64,000 nucleotides of DNA from Lutibacter sp. (GTDB lineage Bacteria > Bacteroidota > Bacteroidia > Flavobacteriales > Flavobacteriaceae). Under the pieces are notes generated by a model. That model was not told where the DNA came from and ran no database searches. It was given only the letters and a program-made list of their open reading frames with translations. Location: positions 1 to 64,000 of the forward strand of contig NZ_JABDRI010000028.1 in assembly GCF_013041805.1 (NCBI RefSeq), in the 5' to 3' direction. The position numbers were made by a program, and so were the translations under genes. Positions 1 to 9,350 of this stretch are shown piece by piece; positions within the stretch are counted from its first letter, which is position 1, and each line of letters starts with the position of its first letter.

Positions 1-2576
1 TCTTTGAATCAAAAAAACACGCAATTGTTCCTTCATCACCAATGGTGTTAAAGAATGACCCTACACTTATGTTTACAAATGCGGGTATGGTTCCATTTAA
101 AGAATACTTTTTAGGTCAAAAAAATGCTACTGATAAACGAGTGGCTGATACGCAAAAATGTTTGAGGGTATCAGGAAAACATAATGATTTAGAAGAGGTA
201 GGAAAAGATACCTATCACCATACAATGTTCGAAATGTTAGGGAACTGGAGCTTTGGTGATTACTTTAAAAAAGAAGCTATTGCTTGGGCTTGGGAATTTC
301 TAGTTGACGTATTAAAAATTGATAAAGATTGCCTATATGTTACCGTTTTTGAAGGCGCTGATGAAGATGGCTTAGCATATGACCAAGAAGCTTATGATTA
401 TTGGAAAAAATATATTGATGAAGATCGAATTATAAACGGTAATAAAAAAGACAACTTTTGGGAAATGGGTGCTCAAGGACCTTGTGGACCTTGTTCTGAA
501 ATTCATGTAGATATTAGATCAGCTGAAGAAAAGGCAAAAATATCTGGCAAAAGCTTGGTGAATATGGATCACCCTCAAGTGGTTGAAATTTGGAATTTAG
601 TATTTATGGAATTTAACCGTAAAGCTGATGGTTCTCTAGAAAAATTACCTCAACAGCATGTAGATACAGGAATGGGTTTTGAACGTTTATGTATGGTTTT
701 ACAAAATGTACAGTCAAACTATGATACAGATGTTTTTACTCCTCTAATTAGAGAAGTAGAAGCAATAACTAATAACGATTATGGTAAAACTGAAGAAATT
801 GATATTGCTATCCGTGTAATTTCTGACCATGTTAGAGCTGTTGCTTTTGCAATTGCCGATGGACAATTACCTTCAAATACTGGTGCTGGTTATGTGATTA
901 GACGAATTTTAAGAAGAGCTATTCGTTATGGGTTCACATTTTTAAATGTAAAAGAGCCCTTTATATATAAATTAGTTCCAACATTAACCAAGCAAATGGG
1001 AGAATATTTTCCTGAATTAAAATCTCAAAATCAATTAGTTACGAATGTAATTAAAGAAGAGGAGATTTCTTTTTTACGTGCTTTGGATCAAGGTTTAGTT
1101 TTATTAGATGGTGTGATTAAAAACACAAAAGGAAAAGAAGTTTCTGGTAAAAAAGCATTTGAATTATACGACACTTATGGATTTCCAGTTGATTTAACTG
1201 CTTTAATTCTTTCAGAGAAAGGAATGACATTAAATGAAACTGATTTCAATTCTGAATTAGAAAAACAAAAGAATAGATCTAGAGCCGCAGCTGTTGTTGA
1301 AACTGACGACTGGGTTGTTTTGTACGATGACGATGAAGAAGAATTTATTGGGTACGACACGCTTGAGGCCAATGTTAAAATTACACGATATAGAAAAGTG
1401 TCGTCAAAAAAAGATGGGGATTTATATCAACTAGTATTTAATATGACTCCCTTTTATGCTGAAGGTGGAGGACAAGTAGGTGACAAAGGTTATATTGAAG
1501 TTAGTAATGGAAATGTAATTTATATTATTGATACCAAAAGAGAAAACAATTTAATTATTCACTTTGCCAAAAGTTTACCAAAAGACCCAAGCCAAATCTT
1601 TAAAGTGGTAGTTGATGGAAAACAACGATACAGAACTGCATGCAACCACACTGCAACACACTTATTACACCAAGCATTACGCGAAATTTTAGGAACACAT
1701 GTAGAGCAAAAAGGATCCTCAGTTCATTCAAAAAATTTACGCTTTGATTTTTCACATTTTGCAAAACTTACAAATGATGAATTACAACAAGTTGAAGATT
1801 TTGTAAATGCACGTATTAATAATAAAATTCCATTGGAAGAATTTAGAAACATCCCTATGGAAACTGCCATACAAAAAGGTGCAATGGCATTATTTGGTGA
1901 AAAATATGGAGACACTGTTCGTGCGATTCAATTTGGAAGTTCTATAGAATTATGTGGAGGAATTCATGTGCCAAACACAAGTGATATTTGGCATTTTAAA
2001 ATAACATCTGAAAGTGCAATTGCGGCTGGAATTAGACGTATTGAAGCTATTACAAACGATGCAACTAAAGATTTTTATTTTGAAAACAACAAGGTGTATT
2101 CAGAAATAAAAGAACTATTAAAAAATCCTAAAAACCCTCAAAAAGCAATTTTAGATCTACAAGAAGAAAATAGTTCACTAAAAAAACAAATTGAGGCATT
2201 ACTAAAAGATAAAGCTAAAAATTTAAAAGGAGATTTAGTACAAGAAGTTGAAAATATAAATGGTGTTAATTACTTAGCTAAAAAATTAGATTTAGATCAA
2301 AATAGCATTAAAGATTTAGCTTTTGATCTAGGAAATCAAATAGACAACCTGTTTTTATTAGTTGGCTCAGAATCTAACGGAAAAGCTTTTTTAACATGCT
2401 ACATAGCAAAAAATTTAGTTGAAGAAAAAGAATTAAATGCAGGTAAAGTTGTTCGAGAACTTGGAAAGTTAATTCAAGGTGGTGGAGGTGGACAGCCTTA
2501 TTTTGCAACTGCAGGTGGAAGAAACCCTGAAGGAATTGAAGAAGCCTTATCAGAAAGTAAAAAATATATTGAATAG
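1..2576 (+). CDS. alaS: Alanine--tRNA ligase, 5'-truncated by window edge
   Basis: Charges tRNA-Ala with alanine in the cytoplasm. The reading frame is open to the left edge: codons from position 3 read [13 protein letters not shown] before the Met at 42, which is the usual AlaRS N-terminal sequence. The Met at 42 is therefore internal and only about ten residues are missing. The class II catalytic core occupies the first third (GNWSFGDYF, then a tRNA-recognition region). The editing domain carries its zinc-type ligands HTATH (1647-1661) and CGGIHV (from 1953), used to clear Ser-tRNA and Gly-tRNA. The C-terminal domain ends in the glycine-rich [14 protein letters not shown] motif. The gene reads through to a clean TAG stop with no frameshift. 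A GSCFA-family gene follows on the same strand. Confidence 0.97.
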   Translation, partial: FESKKHAIVPSSPMVLKNDPTLMFTNAGMVPFKEYFLGQKNATDKRVADTQKCLRVSGKHNDLEEVGKDTYHHTMFEMLGNWSFGDYFKKEAIAWAWEFLVDVLKIDKDCLYVTVFEGADEDGLAYDQEAYDYWKKYIDEDRIINGNKKDNFWEMGAQGPCGPCSEIHVDIRSAEEKAKISGKSLVNMDHPQVVEIWNLVFMEFNRKADGSLEKLPQQHVDTGMGFERLCMVLQNVQSNYDTDVFTPLIREVEAITNNDYGKTEEIDIAIRVISDHVRAVAFAIADGQLPSNTGAGYVIRRILRRAIRYGFTFLNVKEPFIYKLVPTLTKQMGEYFPELKSQNQLVTNVIKEEEISFLRALDQGLVLLDGVIKNTKGKEVSGKKAFELYDTYGFPVDLTALILSEKGMTLNETDFNSELEKQKNRSRAAAVVETDDWVVLYDDDEEEFIGYDTLEANVKITRYRKVSSKKDGDLYQLVFNMTPFYAEGGGQVGDKGYIEVSNGNVIYIIDTKRENNLIIHFAKSLPKDPSQIFKVVVDGKQRYRTACNHTATHLLHQALREILGTHVEQKGSSVHSKNLRFDFSHFAKLTNDELQQVEDFVNARINNKIPLEEFRNIPMETAIQKGAMALFGEKYGDTVRAIQFGSSIELCGGIHVPNTSDIWHFKITSESAIAAGIRRIEAITNDATKDFYFENNKVYSEIKELLKNPKNPQKAILDLQEENSSLKKQIEALLKDKAKNLKGDLVQEVENINGVNYLAKKLDLDQNSIKDLAFDLGNQIDNLFLLVGSESNGKAFLTCYIAKNLVEEKELNAGKVVRELGKLIQGGGGGQPYFATAGGRNPEGIEEALSESKKYIE

Positions 2577-2646
2577 TTTTCAGTATTTTTTTAATGAGGC
2601 CCTTAGTAAGATTAAGGTGACGGATTTTCAAAATGTGCATTTGTAA

Positions 2647-3591
2647 ATGAATTTTAGAATCAACATTCAACTTCAAAAAGAACGTAATCAAATAGATTAT
2701 AGTTCTAAATTACTGCTGATTGGCTCTTGCTTTTCAGAAAATATTTACCACAAATTAAGCTACTTTAAGTTCAATGCTTTTAGTAACCCTTTTGGGATTT
2801 TATTCAATCCAATTGCCATTGAAAATTTACTAACCAATGCAGTAAATGAAAAAATATATACTGAAAAAGATATTTTTCAGTTAAACGAGCGTTGGCATTG
2901 TTTTGATGCTCATTCCGATGTAAGTTCAAGTGACAAAAATGAATTACTAGGGAATTTAAATAATAAAATTAAATCAACTCATCAACAAATAATAACCTCA
3001 ACGCACTTAATTATTACATTAGGAACAGCTTGGGTATATAGATTTATAGAATCTGATAATGTAGTTGGAAATTGCCATAAAGTTCCTCAAAAAAAGTTTT
3101 TAAAAGAGTTACTTTCTGTGAATGAGATTACCGCTTCTTTAGAAAATATGTGTACGCTTATAAAAGATATAAATCCATTTGTAAATATAATTTTTACCGT
3201 TAGCCCTGTACGACATTTAAAAGATGGTTTTGTTCAAAATGCGCAAAGTAAAGCATATTTATTAGCTGCCATTCATCAAATAGTTGATAAAAGAAACCAA
3301 TTATATTATTTCCCTTCATATGAAATTATGATGGATGATTTGCGCGATTACCGGTTTTACACTCCAGATATGATTCATCCAAATGAAACAGCTATTCAAT
3401 ATATTTGGAAACACTTTTTAGAAGTTTGGATTGATGAAAAATCAGTTTCAGTGATGAAAGAAGTTAGTGCTATTCAAAAAGGATTAGCACATAAACCTTT
3501 TAACCCTAAATCTCAACAACATCAGAAATTTTTACTTGATTTAGAACAAAAAATAACCTCGTTAAAAAATAACTATACAATTAATTTTTAA
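2647..3591 (+). CDS. GSCFA domain-containing protein
   Basis: 314-residue protein of the GSCFA family, named after the N-terminal motif, seen here as IGSCFS (residues 25-30). The family resembles SGNH/GDSL-type hydrolases: the early Ser-Cys motif, a central TVSPVRHL block and a late HPNETA block are all present and collinear. No signal peptide or membrane segment is visible, so a cytoplasmic enzyme is likely. Substrate is unknown; an esterase- or acyltransferase-like activity is inferred only from the fold family. It lies 70 bases downstream of alaS on the same strand, an arrangement I recall from other Flavobacteriaceae, and may be co-transcribed. The ATG at 2647 fits the family start. Confidence 0.85.
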   Translation: MNFRINIQLQKERNQIDYSSKLLLIGSCFSENIYHKLSYFKFNAFSNPFGILFNPIAIENLLTNAVNEKIYTEKDIFQLNERWHCFDAHSDVSSSDKNELLGNLNNKIKSTHQQIITSTHLIITLGTAWVYRFIESDNVVGNCHKVPQKKFLKELLSVNEITASLENMCTLIKDINPFVNIIFTVSPVRHLKDGFVQNAQSKAYLLAAIHQIVDKRNQLYYFPSYEIMMDDLRDYRFYTPDMIHPNETAIQYIWKHFLEVWIDEKSVSVMKEVSAIQKGLAHKPFNPKSQQHQKFLLDLEQKITSLKNNYTINF

Positions 3592-3658
3592 CAGGTGGTT
3601 AAAGTTTCGAGTAATATATAAAAATTGATATATTGATTTAAACTTTAATTATCAAAAA

Positions 3659-3803
3659 ATGAAAATACTAATTTTGAAGAAATAAATATATTTCCATACT
3701 ATTTTACGCAGCAATATTAATTATTGCTCTAGTAGGATTAGTTGCCTTTTTAATTGTAAAAACAATAAAAAAATTAGAAAAAAGACTAAAAATTAAAACC
3801 TAA
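3659..3803 (+). pseudogene. Possible frame-disrupted small membrane protein
   Basis: Short region between the GSCFA and rhodanese genes. From the ATG at 3659 the frame stops after eight codons. A shifted frame gives NTNFEEINIFPYYF, and a second shift gives YAAILIIALVGLVAFLIV followed by a Lys-rich tail (KTIKKLEKRLKIKT) ending at TAA 3801-3803. Joined, these would make a single-span membrane protein of about 48 residues with a basic C-terminal tail. No single frame contains the whole product. It could be a decayed small gene, a gene with a non-ATG start such as ATT, or chance. Confidence is low. Confidence 0.25.
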
Positions 3804-3813
3804 TATCAAATTA

Positions 3814-4125
3814 TTAGTTTACAAACTTTGCGACATTTTGCCAAGGCCCTCCATTAATAACGTCAATTCCATTTTTCTTCAAAAAAGAAGTTGCCTGACC
3901 GCTTCTCGCTCCACTTCTACACACTGCAATAACCTTTTTGTTTAAACCTTTGATTTCGTCAACTGCTGATGGTATATTATTTAAAACAATATTTTTAGAA
4001 CCTTTTACGTGCCCATCACTAAATTCTAAAGGTGTTCTAACATCGATAACAACTGCTCCTTCTTTTAAAAATTCTTCAATTGATCCACTATCACTTCCTC
4101 CTCCAAATAATCCAAAAAAACTCAT
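3814..4125 (-). CDS. Single-domain rhodanese-like protein
   Basis: 103-residue cytoplasmic protein with one rhodanese domain, which typically carries sulfur as a persulfide on its active-site cysteine. Visible are the domain entry VVIDVRTPLEFSDGHVKGS (residues 25-43), the catalytic loop CRSGARS with Cys69 as the persulfide carrier, and the C-terminal GGPWQNV motif. A glycine-rich N-terminus (FGLFGGGSDSG) precedes the domain. Its length matches single-domain GlpE/PspE-like proteins, but without an export signal. A -7 promoter element TATATTTG on the minus strand lies about 24 bases before the start. The physiological sulfur acceptor cannot be read from the context. Confidence 0.9.
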   Translation of the reverse strand: MSFFGLFGGGSDSGSIEEFLKEGAVVIDVRTPLEFSDGHVKGSKNIVLNNIPSAVDEIKGLNKKVIAVCRSGARSGQATSFLKKNGIDVINGGPWQNVAKFVN

Positions 4126-4148
4126 TTTTTTAATTTTTAATTTTGGCG

Positions 4149-4156
4149 CAAATATA
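4149..4156 (-). promoter_or_regulatory. -7 promoter element for the rhodanese gene
   Basis: Minus-strand TATATTTG, matching the Bacteroidota consensus TAnnTTTG. It ends 24 bases before the rhodanese ATG. No convincing -33 TTTG was seen. Confidence 0.6.
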
Positions 4157-4196
4157 ACTTTTTAATTCAAAACAAAAAGTAACACCAATTACTATT

Positions 4197-5942
4197 TCAA
4201 TTAGCTAATAAAGTTAAACCATTTTCAATTAATTGACAATACTTTATTTGTTGCTTTAAATTAGTTAAATATTCTAATAGCTGATTTTCAATTTCAGAAT
4301 TGGAATTAATAACTTGCTCATACATTTCAAGAGGTAATAACCAATCATTCGGGTAGTTGTCTTTCAATTCTGCTAAAATTAAGTATAGTTTTTCTTTTTC
4401 TATCGTTTTGCTTTTCCTTAAAACAGCAACTTGTTCATACAACTCATGAAGCCTAATTTCTTCTTTTGAATAGGTAATTTTATGAGTTTTATTTTTTGAT
4501 ACTTCTACTTTAGTTTTAAAAGATATAACAGAAGCTGGCCCTGCGAAGGCTGAAATTATTTCTTTACCAACTGCCATATCATAAATTCCCCACTCTGGTT
4601 GAAACAATATAGTGTTGTTATGAGTCACGGTACAATTCTTAAAAGAAATCAACACAATTTTACCTTGTAAATCCCTAATTCCAGTAATTACTTCACCTTC
4701 AACTTTGATATCACCTTCAAAAAGTAATATTGTTTTTTTACCTTCATAGATTCCGTATACTTCTAAATCCTTAGGAGACATGTCTTCTATAGACAAATTG
4801 ATACCTTTCAGTTTTCCAATTGGACTTCCAAAACCTTCTTTATGATGATTAACTCCATGGCCAATTAATTCTTTATCTCGTATCGCTAAGGCAGTTTCTC
4901 CTGTAGTTTGAATATAAACCGGTTTATTATTTTCATAGGAAATAACATTTGAAAAAATTCCTGAAATTTGCAATCCTGTACTTAATTCTATAGTACCTAA
5001 ATTTTTTGAATCAATTAACTTTTTAACACCTTTTAAACCTCCTTTTCTAATCGCCATTTTATTCGCAAACTCTTCCAAAACGAAACTTAAATGTGCAAAA
5101 TTAGGAGTTACAAACAGCTGTGGCTGAGGTTTTGTAATGTCAAAATTTTGAGTTGCAGCATCAATAGTATATGGAACTTTTTTTACTGAATTCGTTAAAC
5201 AAAATTTACTTTCACCAATAGAAGAAAGTAACCCCGCACCATAAATTTTAGGATCTTCTAAGCTTCCAATAAGTCCATACTCAACGGTCCACCAATGTAA
5301 ATTTCGTATCTGTGCCATCTCTGAGAGTTCACCCATATTATTTTGTAATTCTTCTACTTTCAAATGTGCACTATTAATTTCATCATCTGTAGAATTAGGA
5401 TCTTCTTTTAAAATAGAAAGCAACCGAATTGCTTCATACATTTCAAAATCCTTTGCTGAAGAAATAGCCTTACTGCCAATTTCGCCAAACCTTCTCAAGT
5501 ACTCGGCATATTCTGGATTTGCAATTATGGGAGCATGACCTGCAGCCTCATGAATAATATCGGGCGCAGGAGTGTATTCAATATGCTCTATGGTTCTAAT
5601 GTCTGAAGCAATAACTAAAACATTATAAGCCTGAAATTCCATAAATGCGTTCGGTGGAATAAATCCATCAACTGATACTGCTGCCCATCCAATATCCTTT
5701 AAAATACGGTTCATTCCTTCCATTTTTGGAATAAAATCTTCAGAAATACCCGATTTGTCTAAACCTTTTATATATGATTTATGAGCAAATTTGCCTAAAT
5801 AATCAATATTCATTCGCATTACATAGCGCCATACTGCTTGATTTTGTGCCGTATATTCTTCATAAGGTTGCTTCACTATAAATTGATGCAAGTGCTTAGG
5901 CAAACGTTTTGTAACACTATTAAATTTTATTACTTTTTTCAT
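4197..5942 (-). CDS. Aromatic amino acid hydroxylase (phenylalanine 4-monooxygenase-like), long form
   Basis: 581 residues, about twice the usual bacterial phenylalanine hydroxylase. The iron-binding motif PDIIHEAAGH gives ligands His131 and His136, and WWTVEYGLIG gives Glu221, so the mononuclear iron triad is intact. Known enzymes of the family use tetrahydrobiopterin and O2 to hydroxylate Phe, Tyr or Trp. Two features are odd. The spacing between the second His and the Glu is 85 residues against about 40 in classical enzymes, because of an insertion around residues 155-205. An additional domain of about 260 residues follows the catalytic part (roughly residues 320-581). I do not recognise that extension; it contains beta-rich segments and ends in a helical, charged stretch. 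The product is probably tyrosine, but substrate choice is not certain. It is divergent from the M48 peptidase gene. Confidence 0.85.
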   Translation of the reverse strand: MKKVIKFNSVTKRLPKHLHQFIVKQPYEEYTAQNQAVWRYVMRMNIDYLGKFAHKSYIKGLDKSGISEDFIPKMEGMNRILKDIGWAAVSVDGFIPPNAFMEFQAYNVLVIASDIRTIEHIEYTPAPDIIHEAAGHAPIIANPEYAEYLRRFGEIGSKAISSAKDFEMYEAIRLLSILKEDPNSTDDEINSAHLKVEELQNNMGELSEMAQIRNLHWWTVEYGLIGSLEDPKIYGAGLLSSIGESKFCLTNSVKKVPYTIDAATQNFDITKPQPQLFVTPNFAHLSFVLEEFANKMAIRKGGLKGVKKLIDSKNLGTIELSTGLQISGIFSNVISYENNKPVYIQTTGETALAIRDKELIGHGVNHHKEGFGSPIGKLKGINLSIEDMSPKDLEVYGIYEGKKTILLFEGDIKVEGEVITGIRDLQGKIVLISFKNCTVTHNNTILFQPEWGIYDMAVGKEIISAFAGPASVISFKTKVEVSKNKTHKITYSKEEIRLHELYEQVAVLRKSKTIEKEKLYLILAELKDNYPNDWLLPLEMYEQVINSNSEIENQLLEYLTNLKQQIKYCQLIENGLTLLAN

Positions 5943-5995
5943 TGATAAGATAGTAGTATGTTAGTTTATATGTTTAAAACTGAGTGAAATTACTA

Positions 5996-6011
5996 CAAAA
6001 ATATAACTTTG
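5996..6011. promoter_or_regulatory. Back-to-back -7 promoter elements (hydroxylase and M48 peptidase)
   Basis: Minus-strand TATTTTTG (5996-6003) faces the hydroxylase gene. It directly abuts plus-strand TAACTTTG (6004-6011), which faces the M48 peptidase. Both fit TAnnTTTG, so the two divergent promoters would share one short region and could compete. Confidence 0.55.
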
Positions 6012-6039
6012 TATATTTACAACAATATATTTTTTAAAA

Positions 6040-6810
6040 ATGAGAAGAGGAAATTCAAAAGTTAAATTACTCGTTGGAGCAGCGATCATTTTATTTACAC
6101 TATTTCAGTATTATTCCAAAAGTGAAGTCAATGAATTTACTGGTAAAACTCAACATATTTCGTTAACACCTCAAGAAGAGGTTGCTATAGGATTGCAAAG
6201 TGCTCCTCAAATGGCACAGCAGCACGGTGGTTTATACCCTGACCAGAATTACCAGAAATTCGTAGATCAGGTTGGTAGAAAACTTGTAAATAATACTATT
6301 GCTAAAAAAACGAACTATAATTACGATTTTCATTTATTAAAAGATGCCCAAACTATTAATGCTTTTGCTCTTCCTGGTGGCCAAATTTTTATAACCTATG
6401 CATTATTTTCAAAATTAGAAAATGAAGATCAATTAGCAGGTGTGTTGGGTCACGAAATTGGACATGTTGTTGGAAGACATTCTGCAGAACGAATGGCAAA
6501 ACAAGGTTTAACACAAGGTCTTTTGAGTGGTGTTGCTGTTGGATTTGATCCAACTACCGCAGACGGAGCAGCTGCTATTGCAAATATGTTAAATATGAGT
6601 TACGGTAGAGATGACGAATTGGAAAGTGATGAATTAGGAGTTAAATTTATGATAGATGCAGGTTACAATCCAGAAGAATTAATTGGGGTTATGGAAATTT
6701 TAAAAGCTGCAGCTGGACCAAATAGAACTCCTGAAAGAATGAGTACGCATCCGGATCCCGAAAATAGAATTGAAAAAATTAAGGAAGCCATAGATAAGTA
6801 TAAAAAATAA
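6040..6810 (+). CDS. M48 family metallopeptidase
   Basis: 256-residue zinc protease. An N-terminal hydrophobic segment (about residues 8-22) acts as a signal anchor or cleaved signal, placing the catalytic domain outside the inner membrane. The zinc motif HEIGH gives His138, Glu139 and His142; the downstream ELESDELG supplies the third ligand, probably Glu195. The conserved NAFALPGG block (from residue 108) precedes the active site. The length and architecture resemble BepA/LoiP-type periplasmic M48 proteases that act in envelope quality control, without the TPR domain of BepA. A -7 element TAACTTTG is 28 bases upstream. Natural substrates are unknown. Confidence 0.9.
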   Translation: MRRGNSKVKLLVGAAIILFTLFQYYSKSEVNEFTGKTQHISLTPQEEVAIGLQSAPQMAQQHGGLYPDQNYQKFVDQVGRKLVNNTIAKKTNYNYDFHLLKDAQTINAFALPGGQIFITYALFSKLENEDQLAGVLGHEIGHVVGRHSAERMAKQGLTQGLLSGVAVGFDPTTADGAAAIANMLNMSYGRDDELESDELGVKFMIDAGYNPEELIGVMEILKAAAGPNRTPERMSTHPDPENRIEKIKEAIDKYKK

Positions 6811-6850
6811 TATTTTTATCTTATAAAGTTAATTACCTGTAACTCTCTTC

Positions 6851-6870
6851 ACATGTTAAAACATGTTAAA
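6851..6870. repeat. Tandem direct repeat ACATGTTAAA x2
   Basis: Two exact, adjacent copies of ACATGTTAAA, each with the palindromic core ACATGT. They lie about 205 bases before dps. This may be a regulator site or chance in AT-rich DNA. Confidence 0.35.
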
Positions 6871-6947
6871 AATTTGACTTTTTCATTTATATCTATATCT
6901 TATAGTATATATGAAACTCAAAGAAAATCACTTCAAAATTTATGTTA

Positions 6948-6970
6948 TTTAGACTTTAATAAAGTCTAAA
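6948..6970. promoter_or_regulatory. Perfect palindrome upstream of dps, candidate operator
   Basis: Arms TTTAGACTTTA and TAAAGTCTAAA form a perfect 11-base inverted repeat separated by a single A. A one-base loop and no following T-run argue against a terminator. The symmetry suits a dimeric repressor site. It sits about 105 bases before the dps ATG. A peroxide- or iron-responsive regulator is an inference from the target gene only. Confidence 0.5.
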
Positions 6971-7074
6971 TATATTTTACTCCAACTTTTTAAATTAATT
7001 CAAAAAATATTTTCGCTTTTATACCATCTTATCCAGGTGATATAAATAGCATTCATTATTAAACACAATAGATT

Positions 7075-7587
7075 ATGGAAACACTTACAAAAAATACAAA
7101 TACATTACAAAAAAAATCATATAGAAAATTAGGATTCACCTATTTAGAAACAGCAGAAATTGTAGTTCATTTAAATGAATTAATAGCCAATTACATTGTA
7201 CATTATCACAAATTAAGAAATTTTCATTGGAATGTTGATGGTCCCGAATTTTTTGAACTGCATAAAGAGTTTGAAGACGAATACAATGCAGTTCAAGAAA
7301 ATATAGATATTCTAGCCGAAAGGATTCGAGTTTTCGGAATTAAACCTTCAATGACAATGAAAGATATTTTATCTGTTTCTGAAATTAAAGAAGCTAAAGC
7401 AGATAAAATGACACCAATTGATATGGTCACTCAGTTGCTTAAAGATTATGATATTTTGCACGACAAAATGTTAAATGTTGTTAATGCGGCGTTAGAAAAT
7501 GGTGATAATGTAACTGAACAAATATTAACTGATTTTATGCAAAAACTAGAAAAGAGAAACTGGATGTTCACTTCTTGGACTAAATAA
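7075..7587 (+). CDS. dps: Dps family DNA-starvation/ferritin-like protein
   Basis: 170-residue member of the Dps/MrgA family: dodecameric ferritin-like shells that oxidise Fe(II) with H2O2 and store it, and often bind DNA. The ferroxidase site at the subunit interface is visible as NFHWNVDGPEFFELHKEFEDEY (split here as residues 49-58 and 59-70), with His51, His63 and the acidic cluster at 67-69. LAERIR follows in the third helix. The N-terminus (METLTKNTNTLQKKSYRK) carries several lysines, which in some Dps proteins contact DNA. The gene stands alone after about 260 non-coding bases containing a 23-base palindrome, consistent with stress regulation. No truncation is seen. Confidence 0.93.
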   Translation: METLTKNTNTLQKKSYRKLGFTYLETAEIVVHLNELIANYIVHYHKLRNFHWNVDGPEFFELHKEFEDEYNAVQENIDILAERIRVFGIKPSMTMKDILSVSEIKEAKADKMTPIDMVTQLLKDYDILHDKMLNVVNAALENGDNVTEQILTDFMQKLEKRNWMFTSWTK

Positions 7588-7764
7588 TACTAATAGTTTC
7601 TAATACAATTGATATCCTAAAAAAAACCTCTAATCAATTTTTAATCTGAAATTTCTTAGAGGTTTACTATAACCTAGCGTTAAAAATAATCATACCTCAA
7701 TCGTTTTAGTAATTTTCACACGAATTTAAGACCTCTTTATAAAGCTCTTACACTGAATACTTCG

Positions 7765-7772
7765 TATATTTG
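7765..7772 (+). promoter_or_regulatory. -7 promoter element for gpmI
   Basis: TATATTTG matches TAnnTTTG and ends 26 bases before the gpmI ATG. Confidence 0.6.
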
Positions 7773-7798
7773 CAACCTAAAAATAAATAGAATTTAGA

Positions 7799-9316
7799 AT
7801 GAACAAGAAAGTAATTTTAATGATATTAGATGGTTGGGGTATTACTCAAGATCCTAAAGTTTCTGCAGTTTTCAATGCAAACACATCTTATATAGATAGC
7901 TTATATCATAAATATGCTAATGCAAGCTTACGAACTGATGGTGAACATGTTGGTTTGCCGGTGGGTCAAATGGGGAACAGCGAAGTTGGCCATATGAATT
8001 TAGGAGCTGGTAGAATTGTTTACCAAAACTTAGTTCGTATTAATATGGCTGTTGAAAATAAAACTTTAGGAAAAGAAAAAGTGTTACTCGATGCCCTTTC
8101 ATATGCCAAAGAAAATAAAAAGAATATCCATTTATTAGGCTTAGTTTCTGATGGTGGTATTCATTCACACATTGATCATTTAAAAGGACTTTTAGATGTT
8201 GCAGCCGAAAATAATTCAGAAAATGTGTATTTACATGCATTTACTGATGGTAGAGATTGCGATCCAAAATCGGGAAAATACTTTATCAATGCAGTTCAAG
8301 AACATATGGCTAAAACTACTGGTGAGTTAGCAACAATTACCGGTCGTTATTATGCAATGGATAGAGATAAGCGTTGGGAACGAGTTAAAATTGCATATGA
8401 TGCTTTGGTTCATTCAACAGGTGCTAAATCTATGAGTGCTACTGAAAGTATTGAAGAAAGCTATGCGAATAATGTAACTGATGAGTTTATTAAACCCATC
8501 ATTATGACAAATGAAAGTGGTATGCCGAAAGCGCAAATTAAAGCTGATGATGTAATTATTTTCTTTAATTATAGAACCGATAGAGGTCGTGAATTGACTG
8601 AAGTTCTTTCACAAAAAGATTTTCCTGAATTTGATATGAAAGCGTTGCCTCTTCATTATACAACGATGACGAATTACGATGAAACTTTTAAAAATATCAA
8701 TGTAATTTATAATTCAGATAATTTAGAGGAAACACTTGGTGAAGTTTTAGAAAAAGCCGGTAAAAAACAAATTAGAATTGCAGAAACTGAAAAATATCCA
8801 CACGTAACATTTTTCTTTTCGGGTGGAAGAGAACAAGAATTTGAAGGAGAGAAAAGATTGTTATGTCCATCACCAAAAGTTGCAACCTATGATTTAAAAC
8901 CTGAAATGAGTGCATTTGAAATTAGAGATGCAATTATTCCTGAATTAGATAAGAAAGAGGTTGACTTTGTATGCTTAAATTTTGCAAATGGAGATATGGT
9001 TGGGCACACTGGAGTCATGGAGGCAGCAATTAAAGCTTGTGAGGCTGTAGATACTTGTGTAAAAGATGTTGTAAATTCAGCTGTGAAAAATGACTATACA
9101 ACTATTATAATTGCAGATCACGGTAATTGTGAAACTATGATCAACCCAGACGGTACTCCTCATACAGCCCACACTACCAATCCTGTTCCACTTATTTTAG
9201 TTGATAAGGAACTAACTGCTATTAAAGATGGAATTTTAGGAGATGTTGCACCTACAATTTTAAAATTAATGGGTATTGAAAAACCTGCTGCTATGACACA
9301 GCATTCTTTAATTTAA
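7799..9316 (+). CDS. gpmI: 2,3-bisphosphoglycerate-independent phosphoglycerate mutase
   Basis: 505-residue, full-length cofactor-independent mutase interconverting 3- and 2-phosphoglycerate in glycolysis and gluconeogenesis. It belongs to the alkaline phosphatase superfamily with two metal ions. Visible are the N-terminal metal motif MILDGWG (Asp11), the catalytic serine loop MGNSEVGHMN (Ser61), the substrate-binding TDGRDCDP, GRYYAMDRDKRW, and the C-terminal metal ligands ADHGNCE and HTAHT. The start is fixed by the MNKKVILMILDGWG opening and the upstream -7 element. A thioredoxin-like gene follows after 34 bases on the same strand and may share the transcript, ending at the strong hairpin at 9901-9936. 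Confidence 0.97.
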   Translation: MNKKVILMILDGWGITQDPKVSAVFNANTSYIDSLYHKYANASLRTDGEHVGLPVGQMGNSEVGHMNLGAGRIVYQNLVRINMAVENKTLGKEKVLLDALSYAKENKKNIHLLGLVSDGGIHSHIDHLKGLLDVAAENNSENVYLHAFTDGRDCDPKSGKYFINAVQEHMAKTTGELATITGRYYAMDRDKRWERVKIAYDALVHSTGAKSMSATESIEESYANNVTDEFIKPIIMTNESGMPKAQIKADDVIIFFNYRTDRGRELTEVLSQKDFPEFDMKALPLHYTTMTNYDETFKNINVIYNSDNLEETLGEVLEKAGKKQIRIAETEKYPHVTFFFSGGREQEFEGEKRLLCPSPKVATYDLKPEMSAFEIRDAIIPELDKKEVDFVCLNFANGDMVGHTGVMEAAIKACEAVDTCVKDVVNSAVKNDYTTIIIADHGNCETMINPDGTPHTAHTTNPVPLILVDKELTAIKDGILGDVAPTILKLMGIEKPAAMTQHSLI

Positions 9317-9350
9317 TTTTGTAGTTTTATTCAAATTTAATTTTAATCGT

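Noticed and set aside
1724-1915. Antisense open frame within alaS
   Set aside because: It mirrors alaS codons, and has no promoter or recognisable product; the same holds for other antisense frames in large genes.
7624-7665. Inverted repeat AAACCTCTAA/TTAGAGGTTT after dps
   Set aside because: The loop is 22 bases and no T-run follows on the dps strand; the A-run is on the wrong side. It may still be a weak terminator but is not listed as one.
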